From assembly GCA_947034885.2 (NCBI GenBank), contig OX344749.2, positions 2,929,501 to 2,993,500 of the forward strand: a DNA stretch of 64,000 nucleotides. Reading direction: 5' to 3'. Below the pieces are notes generated by a model. It ran no database searches and had not been told where the DNA came from. It saw nothing but the letters and a program-made list of their open reading frames with translations. Below are positions 11,361 to 20,676 of the stretch, piece by piece. Position 1 is the first letter of the stretch, and every line of letters starts with the position of its first letter. The DNA is from Thuidium tamariscinum (taxonomy: Eukaryota > Streptophyta > Bryopsida > Hypnales > Thuidiaceae). Made by a program: the position numbers and the translations under genes.

Positions 11361-12292
11361 GAGAAGTCTCCAGAACCACCGCGTCGTCCAAAGAAGTTGA
11401 AGAATCCAAAGCGACCTAATCCTGCGAGCGCCCCCCAAAAAGCGAAGCGAATCACGAAGAAGAAAAGTGTGAATTCGTTGATGGCGAATGCCTCAACGTC
11501 TGGAGGGGATGGTTCTCCATCAAATAGTTTGGATGAACAGACTACGCCCGTCGTAGCGGAGAACACTGGAGTCGCGGACGCTGCGATGATTTTGGTTTCT
11601 TGTTCCAAAGGAGGAGCTCCTGTAGGGGTCCTTGCAGGCGAAGCTTCAGAAGATAACCAGTCAGAGAAGGGAGTTCCATGTACTCAAGCCACCGAACGGA
11701 TTGAACCGCAATCTCTAGATGTAGGGGTGGACGATGTACCTATGGACTGCAGTGGCGCTGCATGTACAGATCGGCCTTACAAGCTTTGCAGCGGGAGATC
11801 TCCCGATGGCCCAGGACACGGAACTCATCTCCGTTCCTACTATGGCTGATGAGGTTCGGAATGATGCAATGCTTGATCTCGACCCCCTGAGTCCGGAAGT
11901 ATTGGAGGCCGTGACTATTGTGGAGGAAGAGGATGTCTCAATCGCTACCCCAGGAGTCCCAGTGGTGCTTTCAGAGAATTTGCCCCCGACGGTCGGGAGG
12001 GAGGTAACCGTGGTAGTCATGGGAAGTGAGGAGGTGTGTAAATTAAGGGAGACGTTTCGCAAGTTGTGTCTTCTTCAAAGTATGAGTTTAGGTCCTAGCG
12101 CCAGCGATAAAAAATCTCGATACATTGAGGCTTGTCGACTAGCAGTTTGTTTTACTTACCAAAGCCTTTTTGACATTGTCCTTGCACAAGATGATGTACC
12201 TGCCCATGAGGCTGAAGGTTCGAATGCTGCACGTTTGCCTCAGGTAGGCGGCGTTGTCCAAGGAGCGGTGGCCCAAGAGGTTACTGATACAG
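11361..12292 (+). pseudogene. Unknown gene, fifth exon, frame switch at a palindrome
   Basis: The exon starts after the acceptor AACCGCAG (ends 11360) in phase 0. The first 140 codons are a basic Pro/Lys-rich segment (RRPKKLKNPKRPN, KAKRITKKK), probably a nuclear-localisation-type tail, followed by a Ser/Thr/Val-rich stretch. At 11790-11807 there is a palindrome copy. Upstream the sensible frame is the one giving VDDVPMDCSG; downstream it is the one giving MAQDTELISVPTMADEV. The frame therefore changes exactly at the palindrome. The downstream part is acidic (AVTIVEEEDV) and ends at the donor ACAG|GTGCTT (12293), phase 1, which fits the next exon. Confidence 0.45.
11790..11807. repeat. Palindrome copy inside coding sequence
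   Basis: AGCGGGAGATCTCCCGAT lies within an exon, not an intron. The reading frame switches here, as expected if the repeat was inserted with a length that is not a multiple of three. Confidence 0.85.
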
Positions 12293-12393
12293 GTGCTTCA
12301 GTTGACATCAATGTTTTTTAGGGATGGGTTGTCTCCCTCTGTAGCAATTCTTTTGGGTGTCACTAACTATGTCATGATTCTGTTTTCTTGCAG

Positions 12394-13049
12394 ATGTGAG
12401 AGGGGATGGGTCGACAGAGGGTACAATGTCTAAAGAGGTACCCCCACGACGGTATACAGTGATCCTAGACATGAACGGAGTTCTTGTATACAGGGCTTTT
12501 TACAAGAAAAAACACGTCGTAAAAAGAAGACCCGGTGTCACAGTCTTCCTTGAATGGTTGTATTCCAAGGCAGATGTAGCCTTCTGGAGCAGTGTTTCGA
12601 ATCGTACTATGAAGGGTTTGTTAAGAACCGTGCTAGCGGATACTTCTTTTGGGGAGGATAAAGTCCATGCCCTCACATAGGTTGATTGCTCGGAATCCTC
12701 GTATAGGAGCAAAGAGAAACCTGATAAACCGACCTTTTTGAAGGAACTGAACACCTATACGCTTGCTGTAGGTTTGTCGTCTGCAGAGAACGTACTTCTT
12801 ATCAATGACTCTCCCTCAAAAAACCTTCTTAATGATTCTAACAACGCCATCTTCCCACAGACTTGGAAAGGTGACTTAGAGGACAATTTCTTGACTGGGC
12901 ATCTCCTTCCTTGGCTTGATCGTTTATTCAAATCAAACGAAGCTGTGGTACATTTTGTGAAGAACAATCCCTTGGATGGCTGTCAGAGTCCTTTAGATGC
13001 GTTGTCTAGGGAGGGACATGAGATTCTGAAGGCAGTGGTTGGACTCTAG
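12394..13049 (+). pseudogene. FCP1/NIF-type HAD phosphatase-like C-terminal exon, internal TAG
   Basis: The exon starts after the acceptor TTCTTGCAG (ends 12393), phase 1 after a 101-base intron. Residues YTVILDMNGVLVYR match motif I of the FCP1/NIF (NLI-interacting factor) phosphatases, which is normally DxDxT/V. Here the second Asp is Asn (DMN), so catalysis is doubtful. RRPGVTVFLEWLYSKADVAFWSS matches the conserved region ending in the motif II Ser (quoted in two parts: RRPGVTVFLEW, KADVAFWSS). ENVLLINDSPSKNLLN matches motif III, with the Asp pair altered to ND. A TAG at 12678-12680 sits between these blocks, with the same frame open on both sides. The stop TAG is at 13047-13049. This is the C-terminal domain of the gene described from 7600. 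Confidence 0.6.
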
Positions 13050-13069
13050 TTTCTTCCGAGGGTGGCTTC

Positions 13070-13087
13070 ATCCGGAGATCTCCGGAT
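13070..13087. repeat. Perfect CCGG-type palindrome 20 bases after the stop codon
   Basis: ATCCGGAGATCTCCGGAT is perfectly symmetrical and differs from the consensus by compensating changes on both arms. Paired change implies selection for symmetry, gene conversion between arms, or independent birth from a symmetrical source. A weaker copy is at 13348-13365. Confidence 0.9.
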
Positions 13088-13713
13088 ACCTGGTTTTGCT
13101 TATTGATGGGATGTACTAGTGTACAATTGTAGATGAACAATAATTTCTGCAACTTCAACTTAGCGGAATTTTGTAACCTTACTTTCACTACATGTCCCCT
13201 GTTGGAACTTGTATATAGACAAGTGGATGAGGACATTGCAGTTGTATTTTGAAGGTTGTCATAAAAAAGAAAATTTACACATGCGTATTACTGTGTTCTT
13301 CATTTCAAGTAGGACATCCAAGTTTTCTTATTCCTCTGTTATGATTCATCTGGAAATCTCCCGCTATTATTTGCTTGCTTGTGCATTATTCTTACCACGA
13401 GAGGAATATGGTCAGAATATGGTCAAAATATTACTGACTACGTTGGACTGTTGATAGTGATTAATGATGCCTTTGTAGACATACACTAATTTATAACTTC
13501 AATTGTTCATAGACAGTTGCACTTAGTAAGTAATTTGTGTATTTTACCACCAGTGATATCCACTCTCCTTGGTACAATTTAATGTCCTACAAATGAATTC
13601 CAAGTCTACTGTCTTGAACAGGAACCTTAGTGTGAAATGTGTCTACATATGACTTCCTTCGTGTACATCTTATGTACTCCATTGTCTTCTACACTTATAC
13701 GCCACCCATATTC

Positions 13714-13731
13714 ATCGGGAGTTCTCCCGAT
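13714..13731. repeat. Palindrome copy, TT centre
   Basis: ATCGGGAGTTCTCCCGAT has one base changed from the consensus centre (AGATCT to AGTTCT). It immediately precedes the HAD-like reading frame. Confidence 0.85.
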
Positions 13732-13736
13732 GACTG

Positions 13737-14278
13737 GAGGTCCTCCTTTGCATGTAGAATTGACTACTGTAGTGAATGGGTCTTGGCAGAAGGCGTTGCT
13801 CGTTGTTTTGACTGGTGCGTTGTGCGTTGAAGGCGGTGTCGCAGATCTCCCTCACGATATCAACATACTGGATGGTTTTAACGAGTTTTTTCAATACCTT
13901 GTTGACAATTCTCACTATGGCCTGTGGTCATGCATGCGTGCTTCGACTTTGTCGAAGCTTGTTCGACGTCTTTTACGACAAAATATTATAGACCGGTTCC
14001 TTTTCATATCCAGTGCCGAAACTCCTGACAAGAACGATCCCTATCCGAATCGTGTAGCAATGTTGGAGCATGTTCTAGGTAGTCCTCAATTGCGTAGGGT
14101 TCTTTGGAATCAAACTATTGCATTGCTTGAGGTAGATCCTCTGAACTGGCAACGTCCACGCATTATAGGACCGTGGATACGTGTGGGAGATGATGTAGAT
14201 CTTATCAAATTGCAACGTCCCTACTACATAGGACCAAAATTGAATATAAGGGGAGAAAGATACCATGAAGTGCACTAG
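13737..14278 (+). CDS. Degenerate HAD/NIF-like ORF without catalytic Asp
   Basis: The open frame runs from 13637 to the TAG at 14276-14278; the part from about 13737 is protein-like. By eye its blocks parallel the NIF-like exon just upstream. ALLVVLTGALCV sits where the upstream exon has YTVILDMNGVLV. DGFNEFFQYLVDNSHYGLWS sits where it has PGVTVFLEWL...AFWSS. ALLEVDPLNW sits where it has VLLINDSPSKN. The motif I Asp residues are absent, so it cannot be an active HAD phosphatase. It is probably a duplicated, diverged domain of the same family, either a separate small gene or a further exon. No start codon is clearly favoured and the palindrome at 13714 lies in the upstream end of the ORF. Confidence 0.4.
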
Positions 14279-14437
14279 TGGTTATAATGAAGGCACATGT
14301 TTGTAATTTTTGGTATGAAAATTAGTAAAATATGGTGACCCTTTCTTCTCCACCCGACTATAACTAATTCCTATGTACCAAATGTTTGTCATTCACTTGT
14401 CATTCACTACATTCTCTTGTAATGTTATGAGAATTGC

Positions 14438-15269
14438 ATCCGGAGATCTCTCGACCAATCCAGTGAAGCTTGAAGTAAAGCTTTCTTATTTATGTTAAAG
14501 TAATCCCTAGTTCATTGCCTCGGGGCAACTCAAAAAAGCCCAAATGTCTGTTCTTCCCTTTCATCGGAAAATCTCCTGATGATTCATATTCCTTTCTGTA
14601 TACAAGTAAATGTAGTCTTCTTGTAGGCTATCCAATTGGGACAAGAGAATTGTTTAGACTTATATCAATTGGATTTGGGTTCAGTCCTGGCTTTCTTGCA
14701 ACATGGGGAACCTCCATTATGTGTTGTTCCCTTACATCGGGAAATCTCCCGATGATTTTCTCAAGTATTACATGACTGTACCTTGATGAAGCTCAATGTA
14801 CTTCAATTAAGTTAAGTTAAGTTAAGTTAAGTTCAATGTACTTCTCCAATTCCCTAAACTCCAAGAACCTCTATTATGTGCTATTTCCATGTTCATCTGG
14901 AAATCTTCGGATGATTCATCTCAAGTACTATATATAAATTAATGAAGTTTGATGTACTTCTCCAAGTCCCTAAACTCCAAGAACCTCCATTATGTGCTAT
15001 TCCCTTGGATCGGAAAATCTCCAGATGATTCATCTCAAGTACTATGTATAAATTAATGAAGTTCAATGTAGTTTTCCAATTCCCTAAACCCTAAGAACCT
15101 CCATACTGTGCTATACCCTTACATCGAGAAATCTCCCGATGATTCATCTCAAGTACTCTATATAATTTGATGAAGTTGGGTGTACTCTAACTCCCCAAGT
15201 CCCCAAAACCCTACTTATATTGCAAAATATAGAATCTAAAATCCTATTTAATATGAAAAATCTCCCGAT
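14438..15269. repeat. Palindrome-bearing 114-bp tandem array
   Basis: Palindrome variants start at 14438, 14563, 14736, 14895, 15009, 15123 and 15252. From 14895 the spacing is exactly 114 bases, and whole units are repeated: palindrome, then TGATTCATCTCAAGTACT, an AT stretch, GATGTACTTCTCCAA, CCCTAAACTCCAAGAACCTC, and the palindrome again. The 14736-14895 interval is 159 bases because it contains an added TTAAG microsatellite. Most copies here have AAATCT rather than AGATCT at the centre. No gene is seen in the array. Confidence 0.9.
14808..14834. repeat. TTAAG microsatellite
   Basis: Five consecutive TTAAG units inside the second unit of the 114-bp array. They account for the longer spacing there. 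Confidence 0.85.
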
Positions 15270-15332
15270 AGTACCATGACAAAGTCCAGATTTAACACCA
15301 AAGTCCGAAAGTAGTTAAATATGGCATAATAC

Positions 15333-15917
15333 CTCAGCTGCATCGTTTTTGGAAGAGTCGGCCTTCATCTTTGCCAGCAGAGTGCGATAGTCAGCTAGTA
15401 GCCTACACAAGGGCTCCAGAAGCGAAACCCAATGCGTCGTAACTTGAAGAAGCGGCTTCAGTCCTCTCATTTCCATGACTTCAGCCAACTTTTGGTATTC
15501 GGACAAGCGCTTGGGGCTCTTACTGAAATACGCATGTACCTTTTGAATGATTTGCTCCACAACTCCGAAAATTGGCAATGCAGACAATGATTTTGCTGCT
15601 AGATTGCAACGGTGCGCCATGCAATGAATCCCTACACAAAAGGGGGCAAACTTGGTTTGGAGTTGTGTGGTAACATCAGTTCGACAACCCTGGAACGCAC
15701 TAACTCCATCGGCACTGAAGCCTAGTAACTTCCTCAAAATTTGTTCGAAGCTAAGATCACCTCCATACTCCAAGGCTTTGACGATCACCATGGTAAGAAC
15801 GTCAACAGTAGATCCATTGACCAAATGCTGGAGAGAAATTAGGTAAGGAACCCTCACATAGTTTTCAACAATGTATGCATGTATACACAACCAGCTGCCG
15901 TTATCTACGAACGTCAC
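15333..15917 (-). pseudogene. hAT transposase, catalytic part, truncated
   Basis: A minus-strand frame of about 195 codons. FSADGVSAFQG resembles the DG(A/V)S motif around the second catalytic Asp of hAT transposases. FVGIHCMAHRCNLA-type sequence (here CVGIHCMAHRCNLAAKSL) is the following Cys/His block typical of the ZNF862/C17orf113-like branch. The frame ends in AAE|GTATTATG, a plausible donor at 15332. No exon with the C-terminal hAT dimerisation region is found further downstream, where the palindrome array begins, so the element is 3' truncated. It is out of frame with the N-terminal part at 15922-16542. The break coincides with a run of nine A (minus strand) near 15952-15960. Confidence 0.75.
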
Positions 15918-15921
15918 TTCG

Positions 15922-16542
15922 TCACATGTAATAGCAACAAAAAGAGCAGTAGATTTTTTTTTTCATGGACTCTTTCACCTGCAAGTACATGAATTTGGCC
16001 ATCTTCCAACCAGAATTGTTTGTCCAGTGCATACAAGGAAGGTTTGGAACTTTGAGGAAGGCATAAAGCCCTTCTCTCTCTTCGTACTCCAACATTGGTT
16101 GACGAGATGAGAGGATTTGAAAGATTGTGCTGAACTGCACTATCTTCTTGGACTTAAAAGTGGAAGTGATGACATTGACCTGCTGCAAAATGGAAGCAGG
16201 TTGTTTGGCTGCAAAATGGCGGAGATTGATCTGATGACGGTAAGTTCTCAAAACATACCACTCCCGAGCCTTCACTTTGTACTTTGGCATGTCAAATGCG
16301 GCCTTTCTTCTCCCCTCGTGCTTTGTGAGTGTGTCCCACTTTGGACCTAAAATCTTTGGCTTCTTTTCGAACGTAGAACAGACCTTGCACTTCACGAGGT
16401 GCACTTGACCATCATTTCCTCGTATTGGCTCTGCCCATACAAGTTTCGCAGCCCATTCATTTTGGAAGCGCCTCGTACGATCGTAATTGACCTTCGGCTT
16501 CTTGGGCGGAGGGATTTCTTCGAAGTCATCGTCACTTTCCAT
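15922..16542 (-). pseudogene. hAT transposase, N-terminal zinc-finger part
   Basis: The frame reads MESDDDFEEIPPPKKPKVNY and then RFQNEWAAKLVWA. It is followed by a BED/TTF-type finger, KCKVCSTFEKK...WDTLTKHEGRRKA, that gives two Cys and a His for DNA binding. Its 3' end runs into a stop a few codons after the A-run. Shifting one base there would continue into the catalytic part. The same frame extends upstream past the Met through QLWADLVKISDGEEE to an in-frame TAG at 16645-16647. The true start is therefore further 5' than the first Met. Confidence 0.7.
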
Positions 16543-16676
16543 TTCCTCCTCTCCATCGGAAATTTTGACTAGGTCGGCCCATAATTGGCGGCGTGTGTCA
16601 ACATCTTCTACAGGGCGGGACTCAAGTGAACAGGTGCTCCTCTTCTACGATACCAGAGGAGATGTGGACTCCAGCA

Positions 16677-17093
16677 TCACCGTGTCCATAGACACGTTTG
16701 AACTGAGTTCTTTACTACAAACTGAGAACTAATTGGTGTTGGGTCGGAGGATGTGCCCAATATAATCAAAGGCTGCGGATTACTTGTATTCCGTGAAGAG
16801 GTAAAAAATGTCACAATCGACACAGCCTCCTTTGCACTTCGCCGGGTCTTTGAGTCCTCCTGATAGACAACCTTGCCTTTCATCTCGCGTCGACGCGCTG
16901 CAACCTCCTTCTCAAGTTTTAGTTGAATTTCACGATGAGCCCTTGCAAAAGCAGCTGTAGTCAAGTTTTGGTGAAGTTGAAGGCTCGCCTCCCACAAGGC
17001 AATCTCTGCTTCGTCCACGGCTGCAAGGTGCGGGGTTTCTACATCTACCATCTTTGGATTGGCAACTGCGTCCTCCATCGTTGGATGGGCCAA
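16677..17093 (-). pseudogene. Probable upstream exon of the hAT element
   Basis: A 138-codon frame (MAHPTMEDAVANPKMVD...) with a helical, charged segment (AHREIQLKLEKEVAARRREMK) likely to form a coiled coil. It lies directly upstream of the hAT frame on the same strand but in another frame. It could be an N-terminal exon or a frameshifted continuation. There is no known domain. Confidence 0.4.
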
Positions 17094-18331
17094 AAAATGC
17101 TACAAACGGAAATGCACAAAACGAGTTGAGCGAAAGAACAAGATACAAAGCAGTGAAGAAAAACCCTAGGACTTGGAACCACCGTTGGCGAATATAAGTC
17201 AAACCATGGCATTCCTATCCAAAAACAACTGCAAAATTCAGAACTAATACTGGTGATCGTTGCTCAAACCAGGATAAAGTAGAGAAATTGTACAACCACA
17301 AGCAAAGCTCAATAATCAAACACAACGCTAAGCACAAATATCTCAATTCTGAACTCATCGTGCTGAAAAGGAAGAAGCATACCTTCACGGATGCTTGCAT
17401 ACCAATTTATACTCCGATAATGTTGGCAATGCCATACCCACAGCAAAGGACCTGCGTAGTGGATATAAATGCATACTATCTTCATTGCATCAAGGTAGCT
17501 ATGCACAGAAGGAACTAAGCAAAGAGGTAGCAAATGCGCCATCTAAAAATCAAACCGCACACTAATTTGCCATTGCTGGATTATGCAACCCAGAGTTGCA
17601 GTACCATGGAGAGAAAGGAGTGGCTATAAACTCAGTATGGGCGGAGTTCAAGTGGGCGAGAGAGTGGAATGACTTGGTGAGACCGTGGCGATGCCAATTT
17701 AAATGCTCTTCCAAACTCTGGCAATGAACGAAATCTATCGTGGTGCATCAATGGCAACGAATGCCCACCACAATAGCGCAATTGAGGCGAGGCAAGTCTC
17801 GTGGTGGAAGGAATTTGGCGTGGGAGTTTCAAAAACAGTCGCCCAGCCATCCAGAAATCAGGCGATGATGGTGAGTGCGGCTACAGCTTTCAGGCATCTC
17901 CTTCAAAACCCTAGGCTTCAATTAGGCCTCATTTTTTTATTTTTTTATTTTTTTCCTTCATGCTTTTTCACCCACCTTTTTTATTTACTACTTTCTGGCC
18001 ACAGGGGGCCCAAAAAAAAAGGCTGCTAGTCACTAATACAAGATTCGTAGATACTTTACATTCAGATATAAAGAGTTATGTCTTCATTGATGCTCTTATT
18101 CAGACCTTAGTTGAAATACATCATATAAGCTACATTCCTCTTTATTAATATATATGAATTGAAAAATATATAATTTCTATATACAAATCAAAATCTTAGC
18201 TTTCACAAATTAGGAATCTACTTTGAGTCTTTTTGGAGTGAAATCCAATACAAAACACTAAAAATTATCGTTCTCCTTGACAGAACGCAGATATTCATTC
18301 AATAAGTCGTCATTTGATAACGCACACTTAC
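17094..18331. other. hAT 5' flank and intergenic
   Basis: The part to about 17900 has near-random composition, with short antisense ORFs and no domain. It is probably the promoter or 5' part of the hAT element. 17930-18030 is T-rich and contains AGGGGGCCC. I cannot define terminal inverted repeats. Confidence 0.35.
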
Positions 18332-18583
18332 CTAGAAAATCCACAACAAGGCGGTTGTTGGAGAAGCGTCTTGTAGGCCTCCAAAGAACATCTTGCCATA
18401 AAGAGGAAAGTTGGCCTTGAATGTGGCCTTCGGCAAGTAGTTGTTGGTTCCTACATCAGCTAACAAGTCACCGAATGCAAAAAACGCAGGCACGTCGAAG
18501 CTCCGAAGCGACCTCGCGGCATCCACAGCCAGTATCCCAGAGAAAAGTGCAGCTGCAGCCAATATGACAATTTTGAAATTCAT
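18332..18583 (-). pseudogene. GDSL esterase/lipase, first exon relic
   Basis: MNFKIVILAAAALFSGILAV is a clear signal peptide, followed by FDVPAFFAFGDLLADVGTNN. Plant GDSL lipases have FGDSLxDxGNNNYLP here, with Ser as the catalytic nucleophile. This copy reads GDLL, so the nucleophile is lost by what looks like a C-to-T change (TCG to TTG). After FFGG a one-base deletion moves the frame; in the other frame the family's PT(G/R)RFSN(N/G)RLVVDFL block is intact up to a consensus donor (GTAAGT at 18331-18326). No later exons (the Asp-His region) occur downstream, where the hAT element lies. It was a secreted lipase gene and is now dead and truncated. A possible upstream Met is at 18608-18610. Confidence 0.8.
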
Positions 18584-18610
18584 GGCTAGTTGCAATTTAC
18601 CTTCTTGCAA

Positions 18611-19624
18611 CTCCTAGTTCTAGTGATTCCAAACCAACTCCCTCTGAGTTCCTTGACCAAGAATTCCAAGAATTACAGAGTACCAGATGCAATAATTACA
18701 ATAAGCGTGACGAGCTTGACCCGACTTCATTCAATCAATTTCAGCTGGTACTGAAGTGACTAGACTGAGTGAAATATTCTGTGATTGTAAGCTTATTGAT
18801 AGATATTTGTAAGAAATTCGACATTCACTTGAAGGTTTGATAGTCGGAAGAGCCTGCAGCAGGCTCTGTTGTGATGTGAAGGAGCAGCTTGATAGCCCAC
18901 AAGTCCTGGTGGAACTCATCCAGACTGAGAAAGCGCCTCCATGTCCTACAGACGGAAGTGGATTAACCCTTAAACGACGGGCCTATGACCACTGGTTTAA
19001 AGGCTCCATCCCCGTCACTCAATTTGTTACCGTTTTTGAACCAGTCATGTATGAAAATTCTTATTTTTATTTTTCAAAGATGAAAGTACATGTCTTCTAC
19101 ACTTCACAGAAATTTCAGATTTTCTTTTGAGGAAAATTGATTTTTATGACAGTTTTTGAAGAAAAAGTGAAGAAAAAATCATATCAAATAGAAAATAACC
19201 TCAAGAAATCTGAAAATTTCACCATGTGTGTACATTATAGTGAAAAACATTATGGTGTAAACTCAACTTCCGTGTACACCTATTTTTAGGCTACAGTGGA
19301 CATTAAAAATGCAGCCAAAATTCAAACTACAATGAAACATTTGATTTTATGAATTTTTTCCAAATTTCCAATTAGAGTAGAAACTAGAAGTGAGGACCTT
19401 CATTTTGTTAGTTGGGCTCAAATTCAGAAAATGCCATTTTCAAGGAGAAATTTCAAATTTACTCAATTTCTCAAAGTACACTAAAACAACAAATTTTGCC
19501 ATTTGATTTTTGTAATTACTTCTCAACCACATGGAAACAAACATCAATTAGACTAAAAACTCAGTTGGAAACTCTTTGTAACTCAACATGCAAGGGCATT
19601 AAAAAAATATGGATGGAAAAACTA
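18611..19624. other. Intergenic, AT-rich
   Basis: The first 350 bases would be the promoter region of the dead GDSL gene. No other gene or repeat is recognised. Confidence 0.4.
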
Positions 19625-20676
19625 GGTGATTGCATGAAACACCTGGCAGTTTGGTTGTGTTCTGATTTTGGAGCGCTATAACTTTTGATATATGAATCCA
19701 ATGCCAAAACCAAAAAAGATATTTCTAAAGATCTTGACAAAAATTGTATTCCTTATTTTTCAAAATTTTTAAAAAATCATTATATATTTAAAAGTTAATT
19801 TTGTTAATTTGTCACACTTTGACATAGTGGGGTTTTTAGTACTATTGAGTAGTTAAAATTAATTTTGTGGTTGAAATTTCTATAGTATATTTTCTTAGTA
19901 GGTAGACATGTTCCTACAGAAGGAAATCTAAGAATACATTATTTTATATCCTCCACATTCGTGCAAACAAGCCTTTTTTGGGCATGCAATTCCAAACATT
20001 AGAAATGGTTTTGACCTCATTTTTTTAGTCAAATAGCATCACCAAAAAGTCTTCCCAAATGGCCAATTTTTACTTTTGTTGAAATTATTTTTTCTATTTT
20101 CTACAAATAAAAATGTTAAAGCATGTATTTTCTAGGACATTTTTTGGACATAGAGTTTTGTTCTAGAAAATACATGCTTTAACATTTTTATTTGTAGAAG
20201 ATAGAAAAAACAATTTTCAACAAAAGTAAAAATTGGCCATTTGGGGAGACTTTTTAGTGATGCTATCTGACTAAAAAAATGAGGTCAAAACCATTTCTAA
20301 TGTTTGGAATTGCATGCACAAAGAAGGCCTGTTTGCACAAATGTAGAGGATAAAAAATAATGTATTTTTAGATTTCTTTTGGTAGGAACATGTCTACCTA
20401 CTAAGAAAATATACCATAGAAATTTCAGCTAAAAAATATTAATTTTAGCCGTTCAATAGTACTAAAAAATCCACTATGTCAAAGTGTGACAAATTAACAA
20501 AATTAACTTTTAAATATAAAATGGTTTCTTAAAAATCTTGAAAAATAAGGAATACAATTTTTGTCAAGATCTTTAGAAATGAGTTTTTTGGTTTTGGCAT
20601 TGAATTCATACATCAAAAGTTATAGCGCTCTAAAATTAGAACACAACCAAACTGCCAGGTGTTTCATGCAATCACC
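19625..20676. mobile_element. Foldback element, two arms of about 515 bp
   Basis: 19625-20137 and 20159-20676 are inverted copies of each other with roughly 90 percent identity by eye. Around 20 bases separate them. The outer ends read GGTGATTGCATGAAACACCT (left) and its complement (right). The inner ends meet at GCATGTATTTTCTAG. Differences between arms are scattered base changes plus a few short indels, so the inversion is not recent. Transcribed across, it would form a long hairpin RNA and be a natural source of small RNAs. There is no ORF. It may be a foldback transposon or a head-to-head pair of a 0.5-kb repeat, because a single diverged arm occurs at 60.5 kb. Confidence 0.93.

Noticed and set aside
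6806..15269. CRISPR-like array or Rho-independent terminators
   Set aside because: The repeats are palindromic but irregularly spaced, the intervening sequence contains spliced exons, and the genome is eukaryotic. Hairpin-guided 3' processing, as in some large DNA viruses, was considered, but most copies lie in introns or upstream.
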